From positions 50,496 to 106,489 of the forward strand of contig DJMJ01000039.1 in the NCBI GenBank assembly GCA_002435325.1: a DNA stretch of 55,994 nt, in the 5' to 3' direction. Within the stretch, counting starts at the first letter, position 1. Each line of letters begins with the position of its first letter. Below, in pieces: positions 14,716 through 22,394 of the stretch. Source of the stretch: Nitrospira sp. UBA6493. GTDB taxonomy: Bacteria; Nitrospirota; Nitrospiria; Nitrospirales; Nitrospiraceae. The notes below the pieces were generated by a model. It saw only the letters and a program-made list of their open reading frames with translations, made no database searches and was not told the DNA's origin. The translations under genes and the position numbers were made by a program.

Positions 14716-15717
14716 TTAGTGTGTCACTGAAGCCGGCGCCGAATTTTTAGGATCGGCAGGCTTGGCCTTCACGGCCTTCCCTTTATCCTTCTCTTTTTCT
14801 TTCGCCGCGTCTTCTTCCGCCTTCACCTTTTCAAGCGATTCCACCTGGGCCGCCAAGACCGCTAGCGCTTTTTCATCTTTATTCAGCGCATCAACCGGCT
14901 TATACGGCGGCTGCGCTTTCACTTCAGGCTTTTTGCAACACTCATGGGGATGAGGCGTGCTGACCGGCAGCGCTGACCAGAAGAGCAGGGAGAGCACAAT
15001 GCCGACCAAGGTAATGGCCATCAGCATCAAACCCTGATCAGCCGGCACCCGCATCAAATCCCAGCGGGTGATAATCCCCTGATAGGTCTCGCTGGTAGAC
15101 CGTGCCACTTTTGCTGCACTCTGGATTACACGACCGACTAGCGACACTCCGATCAGCAACATAACGATCAGCACCCCTAATGACACGGAGCCCCAAAGAG
15201 TCAGCTCGATGCCGATTTTTTCAGCAACAGGAACCCCCTTCAGCATCTCCGTCTCAAAAAGAGCATGCGACAACGCAATCGAATTTTCCGTCACAAAGCT
15301 CACGACCAACCAGAGGATCGGCATGTAGACTGCCCCGACCAGCGCGGTCTTGATCCAGAGCGAGAGCGCCAGGCCGTCCGGCGGTTCAAGCCGTAATTTT
15401 TCAAGAAATACTGTTCGAGAAACAACGCCCATTGCCCAAATATCGATGGGAATACAGAGAAGGAACAAGAGGGCAATTCCGAAGCCTTCTCCAAGATGCG
15501 GTTCGAATGCCATGCTGAGAATCGGCATCGCGAAGACCGTCACGGGGCTGGCGAGATACATGAAGAGGGCCAGACCGATGCGCCCCTCGAAGTGCATCAT
15601 ACCCAGAGCCAGAAAGAGCAGGGCAATGGCCAACTTGATGGGGAAGCCGGTCCAAAACGCGGACCAGAGCACATTCAATCCCAGCTTCAACGGAGTCATC
15701 GATTCTCGTTCCGTCAT
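14716..15717 (-). CDS. Unrecognised polytopic membrane protein of the respiratory operon
   Basis: I do not recognise the family. The protein of 333 residues has six or seven predicted membrane helices over its first 260 residues, then a periplasmic or cytoplasmic tail. A small HPHECCKK motif with His and paired Cys follows the last helix and could bind metal. The last 70 residues are a charged Lys/Ala/Glu helix. The start at 15717 (MTERES) has a GGTGG upstream; the stretch before it overlaps the cytochrome b gene. It lies between cytochrome b and a CydA-like subunit, 38 bases after the former, and is probably a structural or assembly subunit of the same complex. It is not an evident CydB. Confidence 0.7.
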   Translation of the reverse strand: MTERESMTPLKLGLNVLWSAFWTGFPIKLAIALLFLALGMMHFEGRIGLALFMYLASPVTVFAMPILSMAFEPHLGEGFGIALLFLLCIPIDIWAMGVVSRTVFLEKLRLEPPDGLALSLWIKTALVGAVYMPILWLVVSFVTENSIALSHALFETEMLKGVPVAEKIGIELTLWGSVSLGVLIVMLLIGVSLVGRVIQSAAKVARSTSETYQGIITRWDLMRVPADQGLMLMAITLVGIVLSLLFWSALPVSTPHPHECCKKPEVKAQPPYKPVDALNKDEKALAVLAAQVESLEKVKAEEDAAKEKEKDKGKAVKAKPADPKNSAPASVTH

Positions 15718-15754
15718 AGTGTAACCACCGGCAAGGCGCAGGCGTCTCGCTCGA

Positions 15755-16870
15755 TTAATCCAGGAATTCCCGGTTGATAATGGCTGCAATGGTGAACAGC
15801 AGAATCATCGCCATGACGACGATCCAACCAATCAAGGCGATCGGACGTTTGAAAATATTCCGCTCGGGATCGCGATCGATAAATGGCAAGGCCGCCAAGA
15901 GGGCCATGAATGCGCCTGGCAACGCCATCGCGCCCACGAACTGACCGAACTCACCGCCAAACATTTTGAGACGCAGCAATTGGAACAGGAATAAGAAATA
16001 CCACTCCGGCTCAGGATGATAATCACCAGGATCAGGCGTCGCCTCCTCCAGGAGCACAACCGGTTCCCAGAAGGCCAGCGCGCAAATTGTCAGAAATACC
16101 GTCACCATGCCGACAATATCTTTCCAAATCTGACGCGGGAAGAAGTAGTCGGTCTTTGCCTTGATTTCTTCCGGCGTCCCACGGAACGGACCAGCCGGTC
16201 CGGCGGCCCTAAATAAGAAGATATGAAGTCCGGCAAGACCCATCAAGCCTGCCGGAAGAATCATGACGTGAATGACGAAGAAACGGCTCAAGGTCATCTG
16301 CCCAGGAATAGCGCCACCCTTGAGGAACCGTGCCATGAAGTCGCCGATGACCGGCGTCTTATCCATGATCTCCACTCCGACAGTCGTGGCCCAATAGGCT
16401 CGCTGGTCCCAAGGCAGCAAGTAGCCGGTAAATCCAAAACCCATGACCAGACCGAAGAGGGCCAAACCCACAAGCCAGATCAATTCACGAGGACTCTTAT
16501 AGGCACCCCAGAGAAAGACTTGCGACATGTGCGCGAAGACGCACACCACCATCGCGGTCGATCCCCAAAAGTGGTAGCTGAGCAGAAACCACCCGTAGTC
16601 CACATCGTGAATGATGTATTGGGTGCTGGCAAAGGCGTGATCGGCGGTCGGCACATAATAGAACATCAACAGAATGCCGGTGACTGCCTGCATAATGAAG
16701 ATGAACAACAGAATCGAACCGAACACATAGGCCCAGCGGGACCCGCCAGGGACCGGTTCGTTGAGCATCTTCGCCTGAATGGTCTTGAGACCAACCCGCT
16801 CATCGACAAACGCGATGACTTTTTCAAGTGCGGTGAGCCCGGTTGTTGAAGACGGTGTCTGTTGCATCAT
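15755..16870 (-). CDS. Cytochrome b (complex III-type, fused b6/IV form)
   Basis: A 371-residue membrane protein that holds both the heme-binding N-terminal half and the C-terminal helices of cytochrome b in one chain. Four heme ligands are visible: His100 and His114, and His201 and His216. The second pair is separated by 14 residues, as in cytochrome b6, where mitochondrial cytochrome b has 13. The quinol-site PWDQ lies at 153-156 and the PEWY motif appears as DYHPEPEWYFLF near 275. It is followed three bases upstream by the Rieske gene, its partner. Together they would oxidise menaquinol or, run in reverse, reduce quinone with cytochrome c electrons; the latter is a common proposal for nitrite oxidisers. 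Confidence 0.93.
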   Translation of the reverse strand: MMQQTPSSTTGLTALEKVIAFVDERVGLKTIQAKMLNEPVPGGSRWAYVFGSILLFIFIMQAVTGILLMFYYVPTADHAFASTQYIIHDVDYGWFLLSYHFWGSTAMVVCVFAHMSQVFLWGAYKSPRELIWLVGLALFGLVMGFGFTGYLLPWDQRAYWATTVGVEIMDKTPVIGDFMARFLKGGAIPGQMTLSRFFVIHVMILPAGLMGLAGLHIFLFRAAGPAGPFRGTPEEIKAKTDYFFPRQIWKDIVGMVTVFLTICALAFWEPVVLLEEATPDPGDYHPEPEWYFLFLFQLLRLKMFGGEFGQFVGAMALPGAFMALLAALPFIDRDPERNIFKRPIALIGWIVVMAMILLFTIAAIINREFLD

Positions 16871-16872
16871 GC

Positions 16873-17808
16873 TCAGATGATCCGAATTTGAGATTTAGTA
16901 CCGGCCTTGAATTCCATGTCGATAATTTCGACTTCGCCAGTCCCCGACACCTTAATAGGTAGGGAATCCAGTGACCGCGGAGCAGGCCCATCAAGCACTC
17001 TCCCGGATGCGTCGTAGATGCTCAGATGACAGGGGCAAAGAAATACCTGGCCAAGAACTTTATGCTGACGCCACTTATATCCGCATCCCAAGTGAGGACA
17101 TTTCCCGGAAAACGCGACGTACGGAACATCCTTCTTATTTGTCCATACTGGCTTGCCGTAGGCGTCCTTAAACTCCATGTCTTTGCCCTGATACACCTTG
17201 TCCAGCACCGCCGGGGTGGCCTTCAGAATCCACACATTCTTTTCAATTTCGGACTCCGGCATGTAGGCTTCCTTGACCTTGCGCTTATACTTGAATTGGA
17301 AGCCGATATCGTCTTGCTTGATCTTGCTGATATTCCCGACCTTCAGCCATCCATTATCGAACGGGGAATACATCGGCTTCATGAGATAGCGCAAGATCGG
17401 ATACGCAATCGGCAGTCCGATTAAAAATCCAATAACATGCGTAAAATTCATGAAGAAGGTTCGGCGCTTAACGCTTTTTTCCAACTCAGGGAACGGAACG
17501 AGAACTTCCCCTGGCGTGACATGCACCTTCTCTTCGAGGTGTGCGATCTCCACTTCATGCGTTGTCACATACTCATCGCGCTTGAAGGGCGGCAATTCCA
17601 AAATGTCGCCAGCCGCTGCGCGCAGCTCCACAAGTCCATCGGCGACTGACTGCACAAACGCCATGGCAACCTGCCGCTCACCGCTGCCGTTCATCGAGAC
17701 CACAATATGGCTGATCTCGTGCGAGAGCGGATCGACGATGACTCGCGTCACTTCTCCGATTTCACGGTCTGTTGCACGAACCTTGGATTTGAGTTTCGGC
17801 TGCATCAT
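16873..17808 (-). CDS. Rieske iron-sulfur protein with N-terminal PRC-barrel domain
   Basis: A 311-residue protein in two parts. Residues 1 to about 85 form a PRC-barrel (KSKVRATDREIGEVTRVIVD, then SHEISHIVVSMNG). A single membrane helix follows near 125-145, and the Rieske domain carries CPHLGC near 237 and CPCH near 258, the ligands of the 2Fe-2S cluster. The start at 17808 makes a TAATG junction with the upstream cytochrome gene; a second ATG follows at once. The PRC-barrel would lie on the cytoplasmic side. Such barrels mediate protein interaction in photosynthetic reaction centres and ribosome maturation factors. This fusion is unusual for a Rieske protein and may be lineage-specific. 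Confidence 0.9.
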   Translation of the reverse strand: MMQPKLKSKVRATDREIGEVTRVIVDPLSHEISHIVVSMNGSGERQVAMAFVQSVADGLVELRAAAGDILELPPFKRDEYVTTHEVEIAHLEEKVHVTPGEVLVPFPELEKSVKRRTFFMNFTHVIGFLIGLPIAYPILRYLMKPMYSPFDNGWLKVGNISKIKQDDIGFQFKYKRKVKEAYMPESEIEKNVWILKATPAVLDKVYQGKDMEFKDAYGKPVWTNKKDVPYVAFSGKCPHLGCGYKWRQHKVLGQVFLCPCHLSIYDASGRVLDGPAPRSLDSLPIKVSGTGEVEIIDMEFKAGTKSQIRII

Positions 17809-18614
17809 TACTTCATCTTGATTGGTTTCGGAGTGTTCACGGACGTGTTCTTGAATGTCGAGAGCCACGCCGCCAGCGCCTGCACATCACTCGGCTCCAT
17901 CAGATCCTTGTACTTGTCAGGCATCTTGCCCTTTTCGTACTCGGCATCGAAGCCTTCAGCCTTGTAGGATTTCGGATCAAGGATTTTCTTCGCAATCTCT
18001 TCTTGAGGAAGAAGAGTGCCAATATTATCAAGCTCGGGGCCGCGCTTCTTCCCGCCCTCCCCCTTAAGCTTATGGCAGTTGTAGCACTCTTGCAGTTGCC
18101 ACTGCTCTTCACCAAGCTTCAATACGTCGCCGCCAGCCGCTCCTCCTGCCGCGCCAGCCGCTGGCGCCCCGCCAGCCTCCTGGCCAGCCGGCATTTGAGC
18201 AGCACCCAATGCCTTAATGCGCTCGGTCAACTCTTTCGCCTTTTGATCAAGATCCTTGGCGCGAGCAATCACCTCTTCTGCCTTCCAGGGATCCAGAATA
18301 TTTGGTTTACCCTTCAGCAACTTGACGATCTTACCCTTCTCGTCTTCAGGATCGTATTGCGGCCAGAGCGACGCGCCCGAGATAAACACCGTGCAGAGGA
18401 CCGCATAGAACACAAGGAGGGACACAAGCGCCTTCCCCCCGCTCATCACCTTCATCGTCGGCGCATCCAGGATCAAGAATACGATGGTCCCCAGCACGGC
18501 ATACCCAAAGAAAAGCCATCGGAAGACTGGCGGGAAATCGAACGCCATCGTGGCCATAAAGAGGCCGGCGCCGATCACGAGTCCGACGATAATCTTGATG
18601 ATTGCCTTGCCCAT
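17808..18614 (-). CDS. Membrane-anchored monoheme cytochrome c with coiled coil
   Basis: A 268-residue protein with three N-terminal membrane helices (about 7-25, 32-50 and 63-82), then a helix of Lys/Ala/Glu heptads near 117-140, an Ala/Gly-rich linker and a cytochrome c domain with CYNCH near residue 180. A candidate axial Met lies in KGKMPDKYKDLMEPS. It is cotranscribed with the Rieske and cytochrome b genes (TAATG overlap with Rieske). This order, cytochrome c next to Rieske and cytochrome b, suggests that it is the cytochrome c1-like component of the complex III module. Confidence 0.88.
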   Translation of the reverse strand: MGKAIIKIIVGLVIGAGLFMATMAFDFPPVFRWLFFGYAVLGTIVFLILDAPTMKVMSGGKALVSLLVFYAVLCTVFISGASLWPQYDPEDEKGKIVKLLKGKPNILDPWKAEEVIARAKDLDQKAKELTERIKALGAAQMPAGQEAGGAPAAGAAGGAAGGDVLKLGEEQWQLQECYNCHKLKGEGGKKRGPELDNIGTLLPQEEIAKKILDPKSYKAEGFDAEYEKGKMPDKYKDLMEPSDVQALAAWLSTFKNTSVNTPKPIKMK

Positions 18615-18664
18615 AATGCTCCTCGTTCTAGATCCCTATTGAATGCGACAAGAATAATCGAACA

Positions 18665-20368
18665 CTACTTGGCCCCTGCCGGAACCGCCTCCCCCTCATG
18701 CGCAGGCTCTTTGGGATGCGAAGCGCGTAGCGTCACAATGATCGCAAAACTGACAACTGCATAGAACACAACTGTAATTCCGGTAATGTACCAAGCCGAG
18801 TACGCCAATGTTGGCGTAAACGATTCGGCGGTGAAATCCGGCAACAGATTATACGTATGGAAATACTTCCGCAGGAGCGAGCGAACTGCACCCATCAAAC
18901 CCATCGTCCAAATTGCGCTGAACGCCAAGAAGATCAACACAAACTGGGAAGCATAGTCGATCTTCCCCCAGACAATGGTGCCTTGCGTAACTGCCCGATT
19001 GTAGATGATGTAATTCACAACCGTGACAAATACCAGGGTAAATGCAGCGGAGTTTTTCGCCGGCATCAAGGCCAGAAAGTTCCAATCGGACGGCAATTCC
19101 AGTTCAGCGACCAGCTTCGCGCCGGTTGGCACAAATCCGTGCGGGGTCATCCAGATCGCATTCCCCACGACCACCATCAAAAACCCTATCTTGATAACTG
19201 TTCGAGATGACACCGTGATCGGGATGAACCGGCCGAGAACAGCCGGCGCCAACAGCATCGGCAAGAGGAACAAGAGAGACATGGGGTCGGGCGCCGGATA
19301 ATCCGTAAGAACCTTGGTCATGACGAGCGGCAGAGCCACCATCACGATCGGGGCAAGAATCGTCATCCGGACCTTCTCTACCCCTTCGATCCGTTTCATA
19401 CTGAGCCAGATATAGTAGTTGCTGGCCAGGAAGATAAGCCCGATCATAGCCCCCTGCATCTCAAAGAACATGGAGAGCTGGTCCGCCATCATGTACGGAC
19501 AAATCGACGCGTCGTAGTCGCAGAGCTCGTAGGCCAACAGGTAGCCCATGAACGGAAGGAAGAGCAACGCGCCAACCCCGATCATGTTTCCAACAAAGCC
19601 CATCCAGTCGTAATAGGAACGCTCCTCGTCTTTGGTCGAGCCCATGTACATATAGGCGGCGATCAATCCGGCGACGAAACCACCGAAGGTGACATTCCCC
19701 ACCAGACGATGGAGATTCAGCGGCATCCAGCTGTAATTGAACATCTTGTCCCAGATCGTCGCCGTCGCCAGAAACTCAGCCGGAGACACGCCCTCAACCT
19801 TGACAGGAGTGTTCATGAACGAGGTCGGGCCATCGATCACAAAAAGCGTGATTGATCCGATCAAATTCAATAGCACGCCCAAGGCAATATGCCGCGCCTT
19901 CTTATTCCCCTTCCAGGCATCCCATGTATAGAAATACAAGTAGAGGACGATGGTTTCCCCGATAAATAACAGCGGGTAGATGACCGCGAAGACCATGAAG
20001 AAGTGATTGATCAACCAGGTCGTGAACTGCGGATAGGTCGCCAGCAAGACGAATATGAAGAGACCGCCGGTCAGGGCCGTCATGCTGTACAGGATGACGG
20101 TGACCTTGGTCACTTCCTTTGCCAGCCGGTCATAGCGAGGATCCTGCTTGCGGTAGCCCAGCCACTCCGAGATCACTACGAAGATTGGAGCGCCGAGAAT
20201 GAAGCCCGCAAACAGGATATGGAGCTGAGCGACGATCCAGACCGCTGTCCGATTCCCGGTGTAGGGGAATTCTACCGAGGGCGTACCAGGTGCCTGCGCA
20301 TAGGCCGCCCCGCCGAACAGCGCCAGAAGCGCAAAGAGAACCATGAGACTGCGCTGCCATGTTTTCAT
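18665..20368 (-). CDS. Cytochrome bd-like oxidase subunit I (CydA-like), smaller paralogue
   Basis: A 567-residue membrane protein with a signal-like N-terminus (ends near AAYAQAPG) and about 13 helices. It is clearly a paralogue of the 12830-14689 product: AVWIVAQLHILFAGFILG, then PLNLHRLVGNVTFGGF, with conserved His residues, and a WMTPHG motif in the place of GRQPW in CydA. It has a shorter C-terminus than its paralogue and ends with a Glu/Pro/Ala tail. Its upstream neighbour is a monoheme cytochrome c lipoprotein and its downstream neighbour the cytochrome c1-like protein, so it may serve as the cytochrome-c-linked or quinone-linked membrane core of the complex III half. Catalysis is not proven by the sequence. 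Confidence 0.8.
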   Translation of the reverse strand: MKTWQRSLMVLFALLALFGGAAYAQAPGTPSVEFPYTGNRTAVWIVAQLHILFAGFILGAPIFVVISEWLGYRKQDPRYDRLAKEVTKVTVILYSMTALTGGLFIFVLLATYPQFTTWLINHFFMVFAVIYPLLFIGETIVLYLYFYTWDAWKGNKKARHIALGVLLNLIGSITLFVIDGPTSFMNTPVKVEGVSPAEFLATATIWDKMFNYSWMPLNLHRLVGNVTFGGFVAGLIAAYMYMGSTKDEERSYYDWMGFVGNMIGVGALLFLPFMGYLLAYELCDYDASICPYMMADQLSMFFEMQGAMIGLIFLASNYYIWLSMKRIEGVEKVRMTILAPIVMVALPLVMTKVLTDYPAPDPMSLLFLLPMLLAPAVLGRFIPITVSSRTVIKIGFLMVVVGNAIWMTPHGFVPTGAKLVAELELPSDWNFLALMPAKNSAAFTLVFVTVVNYIIYNRAVTQGTIVWGKIDYASQFVLIFLAFSAIWTMGLMGAVRSLLRKYFHTYNLLPDFTAESFTPTLAYSAWYITGITVVFYAVVSFAIIVTLRASHPKEPAHEGEAVPAGAK

Positions 20369-20405
20369 GATGCCTCGCCGCTCCTCCTAACTAGATTAAT
20401 CCGAC

Positions 20406-20963
20406 TTACTTCCCAGCTTCCGGGGCTGCAGGGGCCGCCGCTGCATCTGCCGCCGGGGCCGCCGCCGCAGGAGCCGCCGCCACACTGGCCGCATCGACCC
20501 ACGACTTTTTGCCCTCATCCCAACCCTTGCCGGCCAACCCGAAGTTGCGCTCAAACAACACGAGCTTCCATCGGTCTTCGTCGGACAACTTGCTCTTCCA
20601 GGCCTTCATCTTTGTGTTGGGCACGCCCTCGGAAATACGCCAGAACCAGACAGAATCCGAGTACAACTTCATGCGGTCACTGACACGGAAATCGCGGGCG
20701 CCCGCCTTGACCGGCTTCCCATCCTTGCCATGACAGCTGGCGCAATTGACGTCCGGATTGGTCTCACCGATAAATAGCTTCCGGCCTTCCTCGAGCTTCG
20801 CCGCATCAGTCCACCAGCCGGCAGGCATGTGCTTATCGGCATACTCAGCAGGCGCAGGAGGCGGAGGAACAACCGGACCTTCGCCACCACCCTCACCGCC
20901 GCCGCAACCGGCAATCGCCAATCCCATTCCCAATGCCAGCATCAAATGCCATGACGTCTTCAT
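20406..20963 (-). CDS. Monoheme cytochrome c lipoprotein
   Basis: A predicted lipoprotein of 185 residues (lipobox IAGC, Cys19) with a Gly/Pro-rich spacer, one CASCH heme site near residue 78 and a late MKAWKSKLSDEDRWKL segment with the likely axial Met. The C-terminal 35 residues are almost pure Ala/Pro. It is the first gene of the leftward respiratory operon, 37 bases before the smaller bd-like subunit. A GGAG is present about 12 bases upstream. It is expected to sit at the outer face of the inner membrane or on the outer membrane and to exchange electrons with the complex. Confidence 0.87.
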   Translation of the reverse strand: MKTSWHLMLALGMGLAIAGCGGGEGGGEGPVVPPPPAPAEYADKHMPAGWWTDAAKLEEGRKLFIGETNPDVNCASCHGKDGKPVKAGARDFRVSDRMKLYSDSVWFWRISEGVPNTKMKAWKSKLSDEDRWKLVLFERNFGLAGKGWDEGKKSWVDAASVAAAPAAAAPAADAAAAPAAPEAGK

Positions 20964-21033
20964 ATCAATTCACCACTCCTTTCCTTCGCCCCATCGTTCT
21001 TTTCAATGTCGCGTATGCGCAGTAAAAAGACAG

Positions 21034-21058
21034 AAAAAAAGACGCTCCCGCGGAGGAT
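21034..21058 (-). terminator. Weak intrinsic terminator candidate
   Basis: Reading the minus strand, a short CTCC-GCG-GGAG stem is followed by CGTC and a run of seven T. It lies 120 bases past the stop of the 21179-21778 gene and before the respiratory operon. The stem is only four pairs, so the call is tentative. Confidence 0.3.
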
Positions 21059-21178
21059 TACCGCCCCCTCGACAAAAGCGCCAACATGCATTCGCTACAA
21101 TACACCACAGCTATTCTACACCCCTGCATAACGAGCATCGGATCCGCGCCCACCATCATCCACCACCGGACCCCTAGC

Positions 21179-21778
21179 CTATTTCTTCCGCTTACCCTGC
21201 CCCTTCTCCAGCCTGGCCATTTTTTTCCGCCGGGACTTAATTACTTTTATCCCGACAAAGAGGCCGACAATCCCTGCGACTACTCCAAGCCCTACAAGCA
21301 ACCACGACGGAGGGGCCGATCGATCATGCGCACATCCGGATCCGAAATTGACCTGAATCTTTCGTTCGCTTTCAAGATCCTTCGGATCGAACTGAATCTT
21401 GAGATTCTGCTGCTCGCCCTTGGCTTCTACGAGAAGCGGGTCACCAAGATTGTCGTTATGCAGGTGAAACGCCGCTCGATAGTATCCGTCTTCACCCGTC
21501 GTAACAGTCTGCCCATACGAGATTCTTGTATCCTTAACCAGAACCTCTACATTCGCACTCGGCTTCCCGTCTTCCCCGCACACAAAACCTTCAACCGTGA
21601 ACCGGTGGTCCGCTTCATGTGTCGCATAGAGAGTGGCAGGCTGAACCAGGAAGGCACCAATACCGACTATTGCGGCCGTCACTTTCCAACGGGAGCCGGA
21701 TAGCCTGATCTGTTTCCACTCCACTCGTCTGCGCCAATCCCCGCGGTACATCGAATAAATCAGCTCATGGCCGCACAT
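21179..21778 (-). CDS. Membrane-anchored protein with carboxypeptidase-regulatory-like domain
   Basis: A protein of up to 199 residues. After an N-terminal hydrophobic segment that looks like a signal (VTAAIVGIGAFLVQPATLYA) comes a transthyretin/carboxypeptidase-regulatory-like beta sandwich (FTVEGFVCGEDGKPSANVEV, then TGEDGYYRAAFHLH). A membrane helix near 158-178 and a very basic Lys/Arg tail end the protein, so the beta domain faces the periplasm. The start is uncertain: no clear ribosome binding site precedes the ATG at 21778 or the one at 21751. It is codirectional with, and 215 bases upstream of, the respiratory operon. A chaperone-like or metal-related role is possible; none is shown. 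Confidence 0.68.
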   Translation of the reverse strand: MCGHELIYSMYRGDWRRRVEWKQIRLSGSRWKVTAAIVGIGAFLVQPATLYATHEADHRFTVEGFVCGEDGKPSANVEVLVKDTRISYGQTVTTGEDGYYRAAFHLHNDNLGDPLLVEAKGEQQNLKIQFDPKDLESERKIQVNFGSGCAHDRSAPPSWLLVGLGVVAGIVGLFVGIKVIKSRRKKMARLEKGQGKRKK

Positions 21779-21905
21779 GCAGTACGCATGTGCGATCAGC
21801 TGAATTTAAGGCCGACTCTTCTACCATAGCCCCTATGCCTTGTCAATTACATGACGAAGAGAATAATGCCTCTAGGTATAGGATTTCGGTTCGCGCGAGT
21901 GCCGC

Positions 21906-21926
21906 CACCGGCACAAAAATCCGGTG
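21906..21926 (-). terminator. Hairpin downstream of the hpnH transcript
   Basis: A 6-bp stem, CACCGG (21906-21911) with CCGGTG (21921-21926), encloses a nine-base A-rich loop. It lies 53 bases beyond the stop of the small gene after hpnH. It could end that transcript, but it lacks a downstream T-run. Confidence 0.3.
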
Positions 21927-21978
21927 AAACTAGAAAAAGCTGAACCGCTGAAGATAAGGAGATTCGATAGCGGGGAGG

Positions 21979-22374
21979 CTAGAGATACCCACGCGCCTTG
22001 GCATCGGCAGCTACTCGATCGGCTTCCGCCTTGCGCTCCGATTCTTTTTTGGCCACCCACGTTTCCCAGGATTTCCCCGACGCCGTATCCTCGCCTGAGA
22101 ACGCCACCATTTGGACATCCTCAAAGCGAATGCGGCGAGTCCCGGCACCGTCGGCCGGAAAGAGGTCAAAGCTTGAATCCGCCCCTTTTACCTCGCGATT
22201 GTAGAGATACCCGCTGACCTGCTCACCGGACTTGAGCCCAACGGTAATATCTCCACGATAGTCGAAGGCCAATTCGATCGCTTCAACCGTTTCATTAAAT
22301 GAGCGCGGATTGAACCGGCGTCCCTGGAGGGGACCAGGGTAGATTGATTCGCCATGGGTCTTGGTATCCGTCAT
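21979..22374 (-). CDS. Hypothetical small protein cotranscribed with hpnH
   Basis: An unrecognised soluble protein of about 131 residues. The middle looks like a small beta-rich fold (IELAFDYRGDITVGLKSGEQVSG style strands), followed by a Trp-containing helix and a Lys/Glu/Ala-rich tail. No signal peptide or membrane helix is present. The ATG at 22374 is favoured because GAGG lies nine bases upstream; a TTG six bases earlier is the alternative. It begins 20 bases after the hpnH stop and so probably shares its transcript, which hints at a link to hopanoid modification, but nothing in the sequence gives a function. Confidence 0.62.
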   Translation of the reverse strand: MTDTKTHGESIYPGPLQGRRFNPRSFNETVEAIELAFDYRGDITVGLKSGEQVSGYLYNREVKGADSSFDLFPADGAGTRRIRFEDVQMVAFSGEDTASGKSWETWVAKKESERKAEADRVAADAKARGYL

Positions 22375-22394
22375 CGACAATATCCTCTGTGCGC

